Positions 45,701 through 46,138 of a stretch of DNA of 46,138 nucleotides are shown here, piece by piece. A program made the position numbers and the translations under genes. Location: contig QXVZ01006640.1 in NCBI GenBank assembly GCA_008931825.1, forward strand, positions 1-46,138, in the 5' to 3' direction. The notes beneath the pieces were generated by a model that made no database searches, was not told the origin of the DNA, and saw nothing but the letters and a program-made list of their open reading frames with translations. The first letter of the stretch is position 1. Every line of letters begins with the position of its first letter. The stretch is from Phallusia fumigata. Lineage: Eukaryota > Chordata > Ascidiacea > Phlebobranchia > Ascidiidae.

Positions 45701-46138
45701 GCGACAACATCGGAACGCAAACTGAGCCGGGTTGGAGATCGGAGTCTCTCGCTCAATACATCAAAGATTACAGTCTGAGTGGCGTTATGTAATATCAAAG
45801 TGAAATGCCGACTTGTGTGGTGTGATATAATAAGCGAAGCGAGGCCAGCGGTTACGCCAGAGCGAAAGATGTGGGGATAAGAAACGCTTTGGTCTGCTGG
45901 TGCCACAAGGACACATATATATATGTGTTCAAGAAAAACAATATTTGATATTAATATATTGGAAGTATTTGGGCGAATAGGACTCTATCTGCACTTTCCA
46001 TTCATAATATTTAACAATATCTAAACTGCATCCAAGAAACAGCCAGAGATACAATAACTACTAGCCCTATACCCTTTAAAACTAAATATCTACGCTTTAT
46101 AACTGATAAAAATACCTCTAACAAAAGTAACAAAGCCT
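39779..46138. other. Shroom upstream intron or 5' flank, no recognised exon
   Basis: Because the first recovered Shroom exon has incoming phase 2, this 6.4 kb should be intron or contain missed 5' exons. No PDZ-like sequence was seen. Open frames of 111 codons (44518-44853, +) and 165 codons (43547-44044, -) have no support. The last 240 bases are very AT-rich and follow an 18-bp palindrome, ACACATATATATATGTGT, at 45911-45928. Confidence 0.5.

Noticed and set aside
1-46138. CRISPR array, rRNA or tRNA genes, viral insertions
   Set aside because: No regularly spaced repeats, no cloverleaf with conserved tRNA boxes and no viral protein motifs were recognised by reading; a dedicated covariance-model search was not possible.

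Overview
This is nuclear DNA of an animal. Genes are split into many short exons by GT-AG introns, and one gene belongs to Shroom, a family restricted to animals. The exact organism is not resolved. The compact exons and divergent sequences would suit an invertebrate deuterostome such as an ascidian, but that is a guess.

Three protein-coding genes were modelled by hand, joining exons by splice signals and reading phase. (1) 68-2579, + strand: the 3' part of a galactose/galactosylceramide 3-O-sulfotransferase-like gene (GAL3ST family), five exons; the 5' end lies outside the window. (2) 8808-4949, - strand: an apparently complete 958-residue TKL-like kinase in eight exons. Its catalytic loop reads HLN where active kinases have HRD, so it is a predicted pseudokinase. 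Its last two exons are easily missed because the sixth exon appears to read into a stop just after a strong GTAAGT donor. (3) 38640-11163, - strand: a Shroom-family actin and Rho-kinase-binding scaffold. Twenty-one exons were recovered, all in compatible phase, encoding the last 1706 residues, including a complete C-terminal ASD2 (SD2) coiled coil. The 5' end, where a PDZ domain might lie, is not seen.

Layout: 1-2.6 kb sulfotransferase; 2.6-5.6 kb intergenic sequence and the kinase 3' end, present twice around an N; 5.6-8.8 kb kinase; 8.8-11.2 kb intergenic sequence and Shroom 3'UTR; 11.2-12.2 kb the four ASD2 exons; 12.2-26.9 kb one 14.7-kb intron without convincing genes but with a cluster of full CRE palindromes; 26.9-38.6 kb the other 17 Shroom exons; 38.6-46.1 kb Shroom upstream intron or flank with no recognised exon.

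The strongest structural signal concerns the assembly. There are five single-base gaps (n at 958, 4348, 15227, 27422, 39194). At each, the sequence ending just left of the n begins again just right of it (about 0.1 to 1.3 kb, nearly identical). This looks like unmerged overlapping contig ends or alleles rather than five real tandem duplications. Three of the repeats carry exon ends and one carries two complete kinase exons.

No functional link between the three genes is evident from the sequence. I found no CRISPR array, rRNA, convincing tRNA or intact transposon. The most unusual items are the HLN kinase, the CRE cluster in the giant Shroom intron, and a fold-back inverted repeat with a hammerhead-like core in a sulfotransferase intron.
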